Origin: Thermoprotei archaeon
Lineage (GTDB): Archaea; Thermoproteota; Thermoprotei; Thermoproteales; B15-G16
Reading direction: 5' to 3'
Assembly (NCBI GenBank): GCA_003649205.1
Contig: QMRC01000002.1
Coordinates: 146,770-210,769, forward strand
DNA: 64,000 nucleotides
Numbering within the stretch: position 1 is the first letter of the stretch; every line of letters begins with the position of its first letter. A program made the position numbers and the translations under genes. The notes below the pieces were generated by a model. The model worked only from the letters and a program-made list of their open reading frames with translations, had not been told where the DNA came from and did not search any database. This document shows, piece after piece, positions 24,028 to 32,669 of the stretch.

Positions 24028-25026
24028 CTAGCTCCTTAACTTCTTGACTATTTCACCGATTAGTGCAAGAGCTTCTTTCTTCTTCGGACCTAGTGGTGAT
24101 CCCATTACAATGTGAGTTATTCCAGCCTTGATTAACTCTCTAAGTTTCTCAATGCACTCATCTGGTGAGCCTGAAATTGAGAAGTAGTCTAGCATTAAGT
24201 CATCTACGTTCTCAGCAGCTTTCTTGAAGTCTCCCTTAGCTAGTGCTTCTCTGATAGTGCTTACCTTACCTAGATCTATTCCTCGTTCCTTCAGTAATGT
24301 ATCTGGTGCTCCTGCAACTATGAACGCTACTACTAGTCTAGCTGCATCCTTTGCCTTCTTTGAATCTGGTGCTACTGAGAAGCAGGTATACGCTACAATG
24401 TCTATCTTGCTGAAGTCCTTTCCAGCTGCTTCAGCACCCTTCTTAATTAGTGGTATTGCCTTCTCGAAGTCCTTGGGGTGTGATGCGTTTATCAGTACTC
24501 CATCACCTAGTTGACCAGCTAGCTGAAGCATCTTAGGTGCTTGGGCACCTATGTAAATTGGTATTGCTCTACTTGGCTTGAAGTTTAGTCTTGCTCCCTT
24601 AAGCTTGAAGAACTCACCTTCGAAGTTAACTACTTCACCAGCAAGTAATCTCCTAATGACTGTCACAGCTTCTCTAACAGCTGTTAGTGGTTTCTTCCTC
24701 TCAATACCAATAGCTTCGAGTGTTGCCTTATCACCTGAACCTATACCGAGAATAGCTCTTCCACCACTAACCTCATCTAGTGTAGCTACTGCAGCAGCTG
24801 TCCAAGCTGGGTGAATAACATATGGGTTTGTAACACCTACACCTAGAGTTATTTTACTTGTCTTGATAGCCATCATGGTTAATGCGATGTAGACAGTACG
24901 GTTGCAGTAGTGATCTGTTACCCATATACTATCTAGGCCATTCTGCTCGGCAATGATTGCATACTCGACTAATGTTGAAATAGCTCTATCAGGAACCAGC
25001 TCTATACCGAACTTCAAGTTAACCAC
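24028..25026 (-). CDS. mer: 5,10-methylenetetrahydromethanopterin reductase (Mer)-like
   Basis: 332 residues of the F420-dependent luciferase-like family: GIELVPDRAISTLVEYA, WVTDHYCNRTVY, GVGVTNPYVIHPAWTAAA, ILGIGSGDKATL and GDGVLINASHP are the blocks typical of Mer. Mer reduces methylene- to methyl-tetrahydro(methano)pterin with F420H2, delivering the methyl group that CdhD/CdhE transfer to CdhC. Linkage to cofD, cofE and the ACS operon supports the assignment. Starts at GTG 25026 with AGGTGGGG about 10 nt upstream. It faces cooC. Confidence 0.9.
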   Translation of the reverse strand: MVNLKFGIELVPDRAISTLVEYAIIAEQNGLDSIWVTDHYCNRTVYIALTMMAIKTSKITLGVGVTNPYVIHPAWTAAAVATLDEVSGGRAILGIGSGDKATLEAIGIERKKPLTAVREAVTVIRRLLAGEVVNFEGEFFKLKGARLNFKPSRAIPIYIGAQAPKMLQLAGQLGDGVLINASHPKDFEKAIPLIKKGAEAAGKDFSKIDIVAYTCFSVAPDSKKAKDAARLVVAFIVAGAPDTLLKERGIDLGKVSTIREALAKGDFKKAAENVDDLMLDYFSISGSPDECIEKLRELIKAGITHIVMGSPLGPKKKEALALIGEIVKKLRS

Positions 25027-25330
25027 ACAGTATCCCCACCTATGGGGGTCCAGACTTATTGAAGAGAGAAATACATTGTTATTAAAAATTACGATGTAGC
25101 GAATTTACTTAATTGCTAGTGCTAGTGGTAATCAATGGTTGGTTTGATTTGGTGTGATTAATTGCTTTTAGTAACTGATGGGTTTGCTTGAGCTACTATA
25201 ATTGGTAATTTTCCTCTCGTGTATCTGCTTCAAGTCAAGTACTTATACTTCTGAAGCTGTTTCTGGTTGAGGGTTAAGTACATTAGGTAACGAAGTCCAT
25301 ACCTAGCTACTGTAGTCTTTGGTGATCTCC

Positions 25331-26101
25331 ATGGGTGAAGTACCTAAGGTAGAGATAATTGGGTTACTCGACTTTCCCGATGTTAAGCCAGGTGATGACC
25401 TTGGAAAGCTAATTGTCGAGGTTGCTAGGAGAAACGGTATTGAGTTCATGGATGGTGATGTAATTGTTATCGCTCAGAAGATTGTCTCTAAGTCCGAGGG
25501 TAGAATAGTTGATCTGCAGACCGTTAAACCGTCTGAGTATGCAGTGAAGTTGGGTGAGGAACTAGGTAAGGACCCTAGATTAGTTGAGGTGGTGCTTAGG
25601 GAATCTCATGAGGTTTTGAAGGCTGAGGCAGGGCACTTGATCTCGCTGACAAGACATGGATTCGTATGTGCTAATGCTGGTGTTGATCTATCTAATGTAG
25701 ATGGTAGTGGGTTAAGAGTAACGTTACTACCTGTAAATCCGGATGAGTCAGCTAGGAGAATTAGGGAGAGAATTAAGGAGTTGACTGGTAGGGATGTTGC
25801 TGTTGTCATAACAGATACCTTCGGTAGACCATTTCGTGAAGGTGTTGTGAATTTTGCAATAGGTATATCCGGTATCCATCCATTTCGTGACTACATAGGT
25901 AAGGTAGATAGGTACGGATACGTAATGAGAGTGACTAAGGTCTGCATCGTTGATGAGGTAGCTGCAGCGGCGGAGCTAGTTATGGGACAAGGTGCTGAGG
26001 GTATTCCAGTTGTAGTAATTAGAGGGCTCAGGTACGAGAGAAGGGATGACGCAAGTATTCAGGAAGTTGTTATGCGTAAGGAGAAGTGGTTATTCAGGTA
26101 A
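25331..26101 (+). CDS. cofE: Coenzyme F420-0:L-glutamate ligase (CofE)
   Basis: A CofE of about 256 residues that adds gamma-linked glutamates to F420-0 with GTP. Family blocks: DGDVIVIAQKIVSKSEGRIV, GFVCANAGVDLSNVDG, VVITDTFGRPFREG, NFAIGISGIHPFRDYIG and VRGL-like VIRGLRYER. ATG 25331 has GGTGATC upstream and is preferred to the TTG four codons before. Transcription may begin near the TATA-like TTATACTT around 25245, giving a longer leader. A C/D-box-like RNA abuts its 3' end on the opposite strand. Confidence 0.95.
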   Translation: MGEVPKVEIIGLLDFPDVKPGDDLGKLIVEVARRNGIEFMDGDVIVIAQKIVSKSEGRIVDLQTVKPSEYAVKLGEELGKDPRLVEVVLRESHEVLKAEAGHLISLTRHGFVCANAGVDLSNVDGSGLRVTLLPVNPDESARRIRERIKELTGRDVAVVITDTFGRPFREGVVNFAIGISGIHPFRDYIGKVDRYGYVMRVTKVCIVDEVAAAAELVMGQGAEGIPVVVIRGLRYERRDDASIQEVVMRKEKWLFR

Positions 26102-26151
26102 TCAGCTCGTCGCGAGCTCGATCACTGCTCACGCTGGGACGGCTTCATCAC
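26102..26151 (-). ncRNA. Candidate C/D box guide RNA
   Basis: On the minus strand: box C GTGATGA (26145-26151), 12-nt guide AGCCGTCCCAGC, D' GTGA (26129-26132), 3-nt linker, C' GTGATCG (26119-26125), 13-nt guide AGCTCGCGACGAG, box D CTGA (26102-26105). AGGT and ACCT outside the boxes can pair as the terminal stem. Order and 12/3/13 spacing match archaeal dual-guide C/D RNAs. It overlaps the end of cofE in antisense through the stem only. The target is not identified. Confidence 0.55.
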
Positions 26152-26218
26152 CAAAACCTCATAGAGATACGTAGGTATATATTCCTTACCTTAGTGTTGA
26201 CAGAAAAGGGGTAAACGC

Positions 26219-26226
26219 TTATAAAG
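26219..26226 (+). promoter_or_regulatory. TATA box of the acyl-CoA synthetase gene
   Basis: TTATAAAG preceded by an A-rich BRE-like segment (GTAAACGC). Transcription would start near 26249, giving a leader of about 24 nt that contains the Shine-Dalgarno GGGTGAT at 26262-26268 before ATG 26273. Confidence 0.55.
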
Positions 26227-26272
26227 GGCATGTAGTCCTATTCTACGGCACCAACCACCTTGGGTGATGTTA

Positions 26273-27673
26273 ATGAGTAGCAAATCCGCAGAGAAGAGTC
26301 CTATCTACTACCTCTTCAACCCTCGTAGCATTGCCGTGATAGGTGCTTCTCGTGATCCCAAGAAGATAGGTTATCAGATTCTCAAGAACATCATTGAGTA
26401 TGGATTTAAGGGAAAGGTCTATCCAGTCAACCCGAAAGCTGATGAGATTCTCGGACTAAAGTGCTACAAATCCATTCTCGATATACCTGATGAAGTTGAT
26501 GTCGCTGTCATATCGATACCTGCTCAGTACGTATTACCTGTTGTTGAGGAATGTGGTAAGAAAGGTGTTAAGGCTCTAATAGTGATATCCTCTGGCTTTG
26601 GTGAGGTAGGTAATGTCGAGCTTGAGAGAAAGCTAGTTGAGACAGCTAGGAAGTACGGAATGAGGATACTTGGACCCAATATCTTCGGTCTCTACTACGG
26701 ACCTGCTAGGTTGAACGCAACCTTTGGTCCTAAGGAGGTTATTCCAGGTAACATAGCATTTGTCTCACAGAGTGGTGCTCTAGGTATAGCACTCATGGGG
26801 TGGACCATTGCAAAGGGCGTAGCTCTCTCAGCTGTTGTCAGCATGGGTAACAAGGCAGATATAGATGATGCAGATGTCCTTGAGTACTTCGAAACTGATC
26901 CTAACACCAAGGTCATACTCATATACATGGAGGGTATTAGACCAGGTCTCGGTAGGAGGTTTGTTGAAGTGGCTAGGAGAGTATCTAAGAAGAAGCCAAT
27001 CATAGTTATCAAGGCTGGTAGAACAGAGAGAGGTGCTGCTGCAGCAGCGTCGCACACTGGTGCGCTTGCAGGAGCAGATGCAATATACAATGCGGCATTT
27101 AAGCAAGCAGGTGTGCTCAGAGCGATAGGTTTTGAAGAAGCATTTGATTGGGCTAAAGCACTGAGCATGCTACCACCACCTAAGGGTGAGAACGCAGTAA
27201 TCATAACGAATGGTGGTGGTGCTGGGGTAATGGCTACTGATGCAGCTGTTGAGTGCGGTATTCGATTAATGGAGATGCCACCAGATCTACAGGAGAGGTT
27301 CAGGAAGTACATGCCACCATTCGGGAGCCCGAAGAACCCAATAGACTTGACAGGTCAAGCAAGTGAAGAGGCGTACAAAGGTGCTCTCCTAGAAGCATTC
27401 AATGAACCTAGAATTCACTCCATAATACTACTGTACTGTCAGACAGCAATTACAGATCCAGAGGTGCTTGCTGATAAGATAATTGAGGCTTGGAATGAAG
27501 CTAAGGAGAGAAAGCCTATGGTAGTCTCATTCATTGGTGGAATTGAGTGTGATAGAGCTATGGCGAAACTAGATAAGGCTGGTATCCCAGCATACCCATC
27601 TCCAGAGAGAGCTGTTAGTGCTCTCAGTGCTGTCTATAAGTGGGCTAGATGGGCAGGTTACGTGAAGGAGTAA
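26273..27673 (+). CDS. Acetate/acyl-CoA ligase (ADP-forming) alpha subunit
   Basis: About 466 residues of the NDP-forming acyl-CoA synthetase alpha chain. It has a CoA-binding Rossmann domain (SIAVIGASRDPKKIGYQIL, VYPVNPKADEILG), an acyl-CoA synthetase-like domain (FVSQSGALGIAL) and the phosphorylated His in AASHTGALAGAD (about 260). It converts acetyl-CoA, ADP and phosphate to acetate, CoA and ATP, or the reverse. Next to the ACS operon this fits energy conservation from acetyl-CoA or acetate uptake. The beta (ATP-grasp) subunit is not in the window. ATG 26273 is chosen from the Shine-Dalgarno position. Confidence 0.92.
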   Translation: MSSKSAEKSPIYYLFNPRSIAVIGASRDPKKIGYQILKNIIEYGFKGKVYPVNPKADEILGLKCYKSILDIPDEVDVAVISIPAQYVLPVVEECGKKGVKALIVISSGFGEVGNVELERKLVETARKYGMRILGPNIFGLYYGPARLNATFGPKEVIPGNIAFVSQSGALGIALMGWTIAKGVALSAVVSMGNKADIDDADVLEYFETDPNTKVILIYMEGIRPGLGRRFVEVARRVSKKKPIIVIKAGRTERGAAAAASHTGALAGADAIYNAAFKQAGVLRAIGFEEAFDWAKALSMLPPPKGENAVIITNGGGAGVMATDAAVECGIRLMEMPPDLQERFRKYMPPFGSPKNPIDLTGQASEEAYKGALLEAFNEPRIHSIILLYCQTAITDPEVLADKIIEAWNEAKERKPMVVSFIGGIECDRAMAKLDKAGIPAYPSPERAVSALSAVYKWARWAGYVKE

Positions 27674-27726
27674 GCAGTTCCCCTTTCTCTCTCACCACTC
27701 CCCCTTTAGATCTGGGTACTAGCTAG

Positions 27727-27777
27727 GTGATGAGTGCGGACCCCACATGATAGATGATTGCCCCTCAGCACAACTGA
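27727..27777 (+). ncRNA. Candidate C/D box guide RNA (irregular)
   Basis: + strand: box C GTGATGA (27727-27733), 13 nt, a D'-like ATGA (27747-27750), a C'-like core GATGA (27753-27757), 16 nt, box D CTGA (27774-27777). TAGC (27720-27723) and GCTA (27779-27782) can form the terminal stem. The internal boxes and the longer D interval are irregular, so this is weaker than the candidates at 26102 and 34350. It sits between convergent genes. Confidence 0.3.
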
Positions 27778-27779
27778 TG

Positions 27780-29114
27780 CTACACCTTAGTAACCTCTAG
27801 ACTTAAAGTCCCACACCTCACCTCAGCTACTACACTAAACTTCTTATTAGCTTCATTAAATCCAGGTTCAACGTAATAACCACATACACCACTAGGTCCT
27901 CTAACAATACACGTACCTATCTCGACATGGGGTTTAATGCATACCTTAACCTCCTCTGGGATCTTTAAACTAGCTCTGGTAGTACCTGTACCCACCCTCA
28001 GCTTAACCTCACTTTCATTAACAACACTTGAGTAGGTTGCATTAACTACTAGCGTACCTGTCTCAATCTGTGTACTCAAGTCCTCAATACAAATACCGGA
28101 TCCATGGATTGCTACGGCACCTGTATCAACATCTACCTCCAACTTACTTAGCCTAGCACCATTGATAGAGAGCTTCACGGATCCAGAACGTACCTTCGTC
28201 TTCAAGTTCCTCAATTTCTCAATAGGTAGCTCAAGATGTGCCTCACCTACATCACACACCAAGCTCAGTACCCTGCCCTCTGTAGTGAGTTCAATACTAG
28301 GCTCCTTCCCCTTCTCACACCATACAACAACTCTACCACTACCTGGCTTGAGCACTATGGAACCAGACCCAACCTCAACAGTGACATCGGCTTCATGTCT
28401 CAGCTCAACACTACGATCAAGAACCTTCTCCCTCATGCCTAAACCAATCCAACCAAGGGATAGCGACTTAAGTGCTGAAGATAGTGCAGTACCTACACTA
28501 CGAAGTACTGAGGACAGCGCAGTACTCATAGGCTTAGTAAGACCACAGATAAGCCCTAGAAATCTACCCTCGTCCTCAGTTGATATCGATAACACATCAC
28601 GGCACTTAAGTAAGGCTAGCTCTCTCAGGTGTTTCGGTACTCTCAGAGAGACTACATCCTCTATCCTCTCAATAACGGTATCAAATAACTCAGCATCCAC
28701 ATCATCATCCACGGTGACAGATATAGCATCACGAATTATTGCTTTTTGTCCTCTCTCCCTCAACCTAGCCAATAACTCCTTAGTTACGTGTATGGAAATA
28801 GCATCTCTGAACACAAAAAGCTCAGTGGCTTTAGCCTTCTCATCCTCACCACTGTACAGGTTCTTGAGTATGCGATATACCTTCCAACCTAACTGACTTA
28901 ACCTATAGAGCCCCTTCTCATCCTTCTCGATTAAACCCTGTAGTGATCTTAGGTGAAATGCGAAGTGGCCTGAATCCCCTACACCAACACATTTCATCAA
29001 CTCAACGTACGGTAAGGGACCTCTCTCACCAAGTACAAGAACTACCCTCCTCCTAACCTCATGACTTAAAGCCTTGAAGATCCTATTCAGTTCCTCCTCA
29101 CTAACTTCAACCAC
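27780..29114 (-). CDS. Winged-helix protein fused to beta-repeat (adhesin-like) domain
   Basis: 444 residues. Residues 1-75 are an ArsR-like winged helix (RIFKALSHEVRRRVVLVLGE, HFAFHLRSLQGLIEKD). The middle is a charged linker domain with a repeated RDAIS pattern (FRDAISIHVTKE, IRDAISVTVDDD). From about 230 on there is a repetitive beta-strand domain (VEVGSGSIVLKPGSGRVVV, VRSGSVKLSINGARLSKLEVDVDTGAV) of the DUF4097/polymer-like type. There is no signal or membrane segment, so it is probably a cytoplasmic regulator with a beta-helical sensor or oligomer domain. The combination is unusual; the function is unknown. Confidence 0.7.
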   Translation of the reverse strand: MVEVSEEELNRIFKALSHEVRRRVVLVLGERGPLPYVELMKCVGVGDSGHFAFHLRSLQGLIEKDEKGLYRLSQLGWKVYRILKNLYSGEDEKAKATELFVFRDAISIHVTKELLARLRERGQKAIIRDAISVTVDDDVDAELFDTVIERIEDVVSLRVPKHLRELALLKCRDVLSISTEDEGRFLGLICGLTKPMSTALSSVLRSVGTALSSALKSLSLGWIGLGMREKVLDRSVELRHEADVTVEVGSGSIVLKPGSGRVVVWCEKGKEPSIELTTEGRVLSLVCDVGEAHLELPIEKLRNLKTKVRSGSVKLSINGARLSKLEVDVDTGAVAIHGSGICIEDLSTQIETGTLVVNATYSSVVNESEVKLRVGTGTTRASLKIPEEVKVCIKPHVEIGTCIVRGPSGVCGYYVEPGFNEANKKFSVVAEVRCGTLSLEVTKV

Positions 29115-29203
29115 CCCTCCTCCCTCACGATATAGAAGGGACTACACAGTAATGTACTAATCCACTTAACTCAACACAACCTATGTGTAGAGAGTACTTC
29201 ACT

Positions 29204-29650
29204 TCATGGAGAAACGCCTAGGTACCTCAGTACCTGTGGTATAGCATCTCTAACCCTCATACCGTATAGCGTTACTGGCCTAATACCAAATTGCTGAAGC
29301 CAAGATACTACACCTTGACCGAAGTTACCTGCGACCACAGCTCTAGCACCTGTAGATGCAACCCACTGAGCTATAGCATAGCCGAAACCTCCACCCATAC
29401 CCCCACCCATGCCTCTACCCATACCACGTCCTCTACACCATCCACCACCGCCACCACCTCTAGCAAAAGTATTTGGAAATACATCTACTCTGATCACAGT
29501 ACCGTCAGGAGCTACATCGACGATGGTGAAGGTGCTGGCTCTAGCGAAGCCAGGTGATATCACATCATCGAGACCTCCTGTACCAAGGGTTGCAAATACT
29601 ATCCTTACTACACCACCGATCTGTGATCCAGAACTACTTGGAGGGTACAT
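29204..29650 (-). CDS. NifX/NafY-like dinitrogenase-cofactor family protein
   Basis: About 148 residues with the Dinitrogenase_iron-molybdenum cofactor fold: VVRIVFATLGTGGLDDVISP, ASTFTIVDVAPDGTV, and the C-terminal IAQWVASTGARAVVAGNFGQ. A Gly/Arg/Met-rich insert with one Cys (WCRGRGMGRGMGGGMGG) sits in the middle, as in many archaeal members that bind iron-sulfur or metal clusters. It is not evidence for nitrogenase. ATG 29650 has GAGGTG 7 nt upstream and a TATA-like element (AATTATAAGC near 29690), so it is preferred to the TTG eight codons earlier. Confidence 0.78.
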   Translation of the reverse strand: MYPPSSSGSQIGGVVRIVFATLGTGGLDDVISPGFARASTFTIVDVAPDGTVIRVDVFPNTFARGGGGGGWCRGRGMGRGMGGGMGGGFGYAIAQWVASTGARAVVAGNFGQGVVSWLQQFGIRPVTLYGMRVRDAIPQVLRYLGVSP

Positions 29651-29821
29651 ACTGTACACCTCGCTAGAGTACAAAAGTAGCGACGAAGCTTATAATTTAA
29701 GCATTCTCGATGTAGCGGATCAACAGTTAAAGGAAGGAGTCTTCATTAGTGTTGAACGTTATGGTCGTATTCCCATCAAACTAACTTAAAGTTCAGTGCA
29801 TAAGGGGGTGTGGGGGTTTCT

Positions 29822-30895
29822 ATGCGTATTAGAGATATTAGGACTAGAGTTCTTGAGCTGAAGCTTAGATCAGTGTTCAGAACTGCTCTTGGTGAGGAAG
29901 AGCTGGCGAAGTCTGTGTTGGTTTTTGTTGAGACTGGTGATGGTGCTGTTGGTATCGGTGAGGCGTCCCCAGCACCTAGGGTAACTGGTGAAGATGTATC
30001 TACTGTAGTTGAAGTTATTGAGAAGGTGCTTAAGCCGAGAGTTGTTGGGCTTGAGGTTGAGGAGTTTAGAAGGATTTGGTTGACTATGGAGAGGTGTATT
30101 GAGGGTAATTACTCGGCTAAGGCGGGTATCGACATAGCTGTTCACGATCTTCTGGGTAAGGTTCTCGGTAGACCGCTCTGGAGATTACTCGGTGGTTTAG
30201 TGAGTGAGCTTGAGACTGACATAACGGTTAGTCTCGATAGGCCTGAGGTGATGGCTGAGGAGGCTAGGGTTGCTGTTGAGAAGGGGTTTAGGGTTTTGAA
30301 GTTGAAGTTGGGTCTTGATCCTAAGCTCGATGTTGAGCGTGTTAGAGCTGTGAGGGATGCTGTCGGTTATGACGTTAGGTTGAGGGTTGATGCTAATCAG
30401 GGTTGGTCACCTAAGCAAGCTGTCTGGGTTCTCAGTAGGATTGAGAGGTTTGAGATTGAGTGTGTTGAGCAGCCAGTACCTGAGTGGTGTATTGACGGTC
30501 TTAAGTACGTTAGGGAGAGAGTTGAGGTTCCTGTAATTGCTGATGAGAGTGCTAAGACCGTACGTGACGTAGCTCACTTAGCTAAGCTTGAAGCCGTGGA
30601 CGGTGTGAATGTGAAGCTAATGAAGTGTGGTGGTATCACACCAGCACTTGACATAGTTTCCGTAGCTAGATCTCACGACTTAATGCTGATGTTTGGCTGT
30701 ATGCTAGAGACGAGGGTCTCGATCACTGCTGCAGCATCAGTAGCTTCCTATGCGCAGCCTGAATTTATCGACTTAGATGCACCACTCAGTATAGTGCATG
30801 AACCAATTAAGGGAGGAGTAGAGTACGTAGGACCTAGGATGAAATTACCACTAGGTCCTGGTCTAGGTGTAGAGGTCATAGAGTGGGATCTATAG
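29822..30895 (+). CDS. dgcA: Enolase-superfamily epimerase (dipeptide/N-acetyl-D-glutamate epimerase type)
   Basis: About 357 residues of the muconate-lactonising subgroup. The general acid/base Lys is in LKLKLGLD, metal ligands are in RVDANQGW, CVEQPV and IADES, the second Lys is in VNVKLMKCGGI, and the C-terminal block is FGCMLETRVSITAAASVA. This fits L-Ala-D/L-Glu epimerases and DgcA. The gene is convergent with a DUF1611/DgcN homologue, overlapping by 6 nt; DgcN acetylates D-glutamate and DgcA epimerises the product, which argues for the DgcA role. ATG 29822 is chosen over GTG 29810 because the conserved fold starts there. Confidence 0.8.
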   Translation: MRIRDIRTRVLELKLRSVFRTALGEEELAKSVLVFVETGDGAVGIGEASPAPRVTGEDVSTVVEVIEKVLKPRVVGLEVEEFRRIWLTMERCIEGNYSAKAGIDIAVHDLLGKVLGRPLWRLLGGLVSELETDITVSLDRPEVMAEEARVAVEKGFRVLKLKLGLDPKLDVERVRAVRDAVGYDVRLRVDANQGWSPKQAVWVLSRIERFEIECVEQPVPEWCIDGLKYVRERVEVPVIADESAKTVRDVAHLAKLEAVDGVNVKLMKCGGITPALDIVSVARSHDLMLMFGCMLETRVSITAAASVASYAQPEFIDLDAPLSIVHEPIKGGVEYVGPRMKLPLGPGLGVEVIEWDL

Positions 30896-31945
30896 TTTCC
30901 CTATCGAATGTAACCTATCTAGTACGGAATCAACTAACCTACCTGGATCTCTACGTGGATCAGCTGCTGGTAAACCAATCTCCCTCTCTATTTTCTCACA
31001 CATCTCTAGAATCTCATCTCTAGATCTACCGTATCCCATAATCGATATCGCTACTACCTTACTTGAGGGAACTAGGAACTCTATAGCTCTTATCTCTCGT
31101 ATAAGAGGCTCCATGGGTACAGTAAATCCGTCTCTGAACTTCCTCCATGGATCGTGTGCGAGAATGACAGCATCAGGCCAACAACCGTAGAGTATGGCTA
31201 CTGAGACCTGGCCATATGCAGGGTGGAGAACTGAAGCCTGTCCCTCAACGAGTACCGGATTGTAACCTTCCTTATCTAGCTCGAGTACGTGAAGCTCAAC
31301 AACACCTGGACAGAAATCTGAGGGAACTGCATCGATAACGGTACCTCTATGAGCACCAACCATTATCATGGTTTGACCAGTACCAACAACACCAACTCTG
31401 TAACCACGTTTCTCAAGTTCACTACACACCTCAAGTACAGTAACGTTCTTACCAACAACACAGTCAGTACCAGCAATCAGTACACGACCACACCTTGTCT
31501 TCCGAACATCACCAGACCATATACGAAGTAGTTCCCTCCTCGGCTTCCTAACATCAACAATCCTGACGCCATGCTCACTAGCTAACTTCGAGAACTCAGG
31601 GTCCTCACTCAAGAAGTAGTGAAGACCACTCCATATCTCGAGACCACACTCAATAGCTCTCCTAATTACAGCTCTATGATGTTCAGGAAGAACACCACCA
31701 ATAGTAGCTACACCAACGATAAGGACTTCAGGTCTATACACCAGAGCCTCATCTAGAGAAGCAACAACAGGAATACCTAGCTTACTCAAACCAAGAACCT
31801 CACCAGCATCACGACCGGCGTACCTACTGTCTATGACAGCAACAATGTCGAACTTCCTGCCACTGTACATAACGAGTATGTTAGCTGTCTTGCCAGTAAG
31901 TGAACCTAGGAAGCCCTCAGCTAGGATAACAGCTCTCTTACCCAT
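30890..31945 (-). CDS. dgcN: DUF1611 family protein (DgcN-like D-glutamate N-acetyltransferase)
   Basis: 351 residues with the DUF1611_N Rossmann part (RAVILAEGFLGSLTGKTANIL, VVAVIDSRYAGRDAGEVLG) and a P-loop-like C-terminal part (VLIAGTDCVVGKNVTVLEV, VGTGQTMIMVGAHRG, VLVEGQASVLHP). Members called DgcN acetylate D-glutamate in bacteria. ATG 31945 lies about 26 nt from a TATA-like CTTATATGT (31968-31976), so the mRNA is probably leaderless; the upstream in-frame ATG at 31954 is less likely. Convergent with dgcA. Confidence 0.8.
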   Translation of the reverse strand: MGKRAVILAEGFLGSLTGKTANILVMYSGRKFDIVAVIDSRYAGRDAGEVLGLSKLGIPVVASLDEALVYRPEVLIVGVATIGGVLPEHHRAVIRRAIECGLEIWSGLHYFLSEDPEFSKLASEHGVRIVDVRKPRRELLRIWSGDVRKTRCGRVLIAGTDCVVGKNVTVLEVCSELEKRGYRVGVVGTGQTMIMVGAHRGTVIDAVPSDFCPGVVELHVLELDKEGYNPVLVEGQASVLHPAYGQVSVAILYGCWPDAVILAHDPWRKFRDGFTVPMEPLIREIRAIEFLVPSSKVVAISIMGYGRSRDEILEMCEKIEREIGLPAADPRRDPGRLVDSVLDRLHSIGKL

Positions 31946-32057
31946 AGACTGCATGTAACTTACACAACATATAAGACTTTACCTAAGTATCAGGATCAAC
32001 TACACAAGTGTAAAAGAAATTTAAGACACATAGGTACCTAGTTCAAGGTACAGCAAC

Positions 32058-32067
32058 CTATTTAAAC
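32058..32067 (+). promoter_or_regulatory. TATA box of rpl10e
   Basis: CTATTTAAAC, with transcription expected near 32089. Shine-Dalgarno AGGTGAT (32088-32094) lies 6 nt before ATG 32101, so the leader is very short. Confidence 0.5.
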
Positions 32068-32100
32068 AACTCCTCAACACCACACGTAGGTGATTAACCT

Positions 32101-32658
32101 ATGTGCCCACTTAGACCAGGTAGATGCTATAGGCACTTTAGTGGACCACCATACACTAGGCTAGAGTACATACCAGGTGCACCACAGGTACAAATACCAA
32201 AGTTCGATCTAGGTAACGTAAATGGTAAGTTCGAGGTAGTGGTAAAGCTCGTAGCTGAGGAAAACGGTCAGATAAGAGCAAACGCACTTGAAGCAGCGAG
32301 ACAGATGGCTCATAAGTACTTAGCATCTAAGATAGGTGAGCAGAATTACCACCTAAGGTTAGTCACGTATCCACACCACGTACTTAGGGAGAACAAGATG
32401 TTAGCTATGGCAGGTGCAGACAGACTTCAGGAAGGTATGAGACTTGCATTTGGTACTCCAGTTGGTAGAGCAGCTAGAGTCTACAGGGGTAGTGTAGTGA
32501 TGTATGTGAGGACTAGAAAGGAGTACATAGATCATGCAAAGGAAGCACTGAGAAGAGCATCCTCAAAGATATCCATACCGTGTAGAATAGTTGTTGAAGA
32601 GCTATCAGAACCAAGAGGACCAGAAGGAATAGTTGGTTTCGTGAAAGTAGGTAGTTAG
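32101..32658 (+). CDS. rpl10e: 50S ribosomal protein L10e (uL16)
   Basis: A complete 185-residue L10e/uL16: [21 protein letters not shown] at the N-terminus, [68 protein letters not shown] and the basic C-terminal half. It binds 23S rRNA near the A-site tRNA. It is monocistronic here, with its own promoter. Length and sequence are typical of archaea. Confidence 0.97.
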   Translation: MCPLRPGRCYRHFSGPPYTRLEYIPGAPQVQIPKFDLGNVNGKFEVVVKLVAEENGQIRANALEAARQMAHKYLASKIGEQNYHLRLVTYPHHVLRENKMLAMAGADRLQEGMRLAFGTPVGRAARVYRGSVVMYVRTRKEYIDHAKEALRRASSKISIPCRIVVEELSEPRGPEGIVGFVKVGS

Positions 32659-32669
32659 AGTTTCCTACC

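Noticed and set aside
25178-25240. Possible C/D RNA near GTGATTA and CTGA
   Set aside because: Only one C-like and one D-like box with irregular spacing; no second pair or terminal stem.
29204-29650. Evidence for nitrogen fixation from the NifX-like protein
   Set aside because: This domain is widespread in non-diazotrophic archaea and no nif structural gene is nearby.
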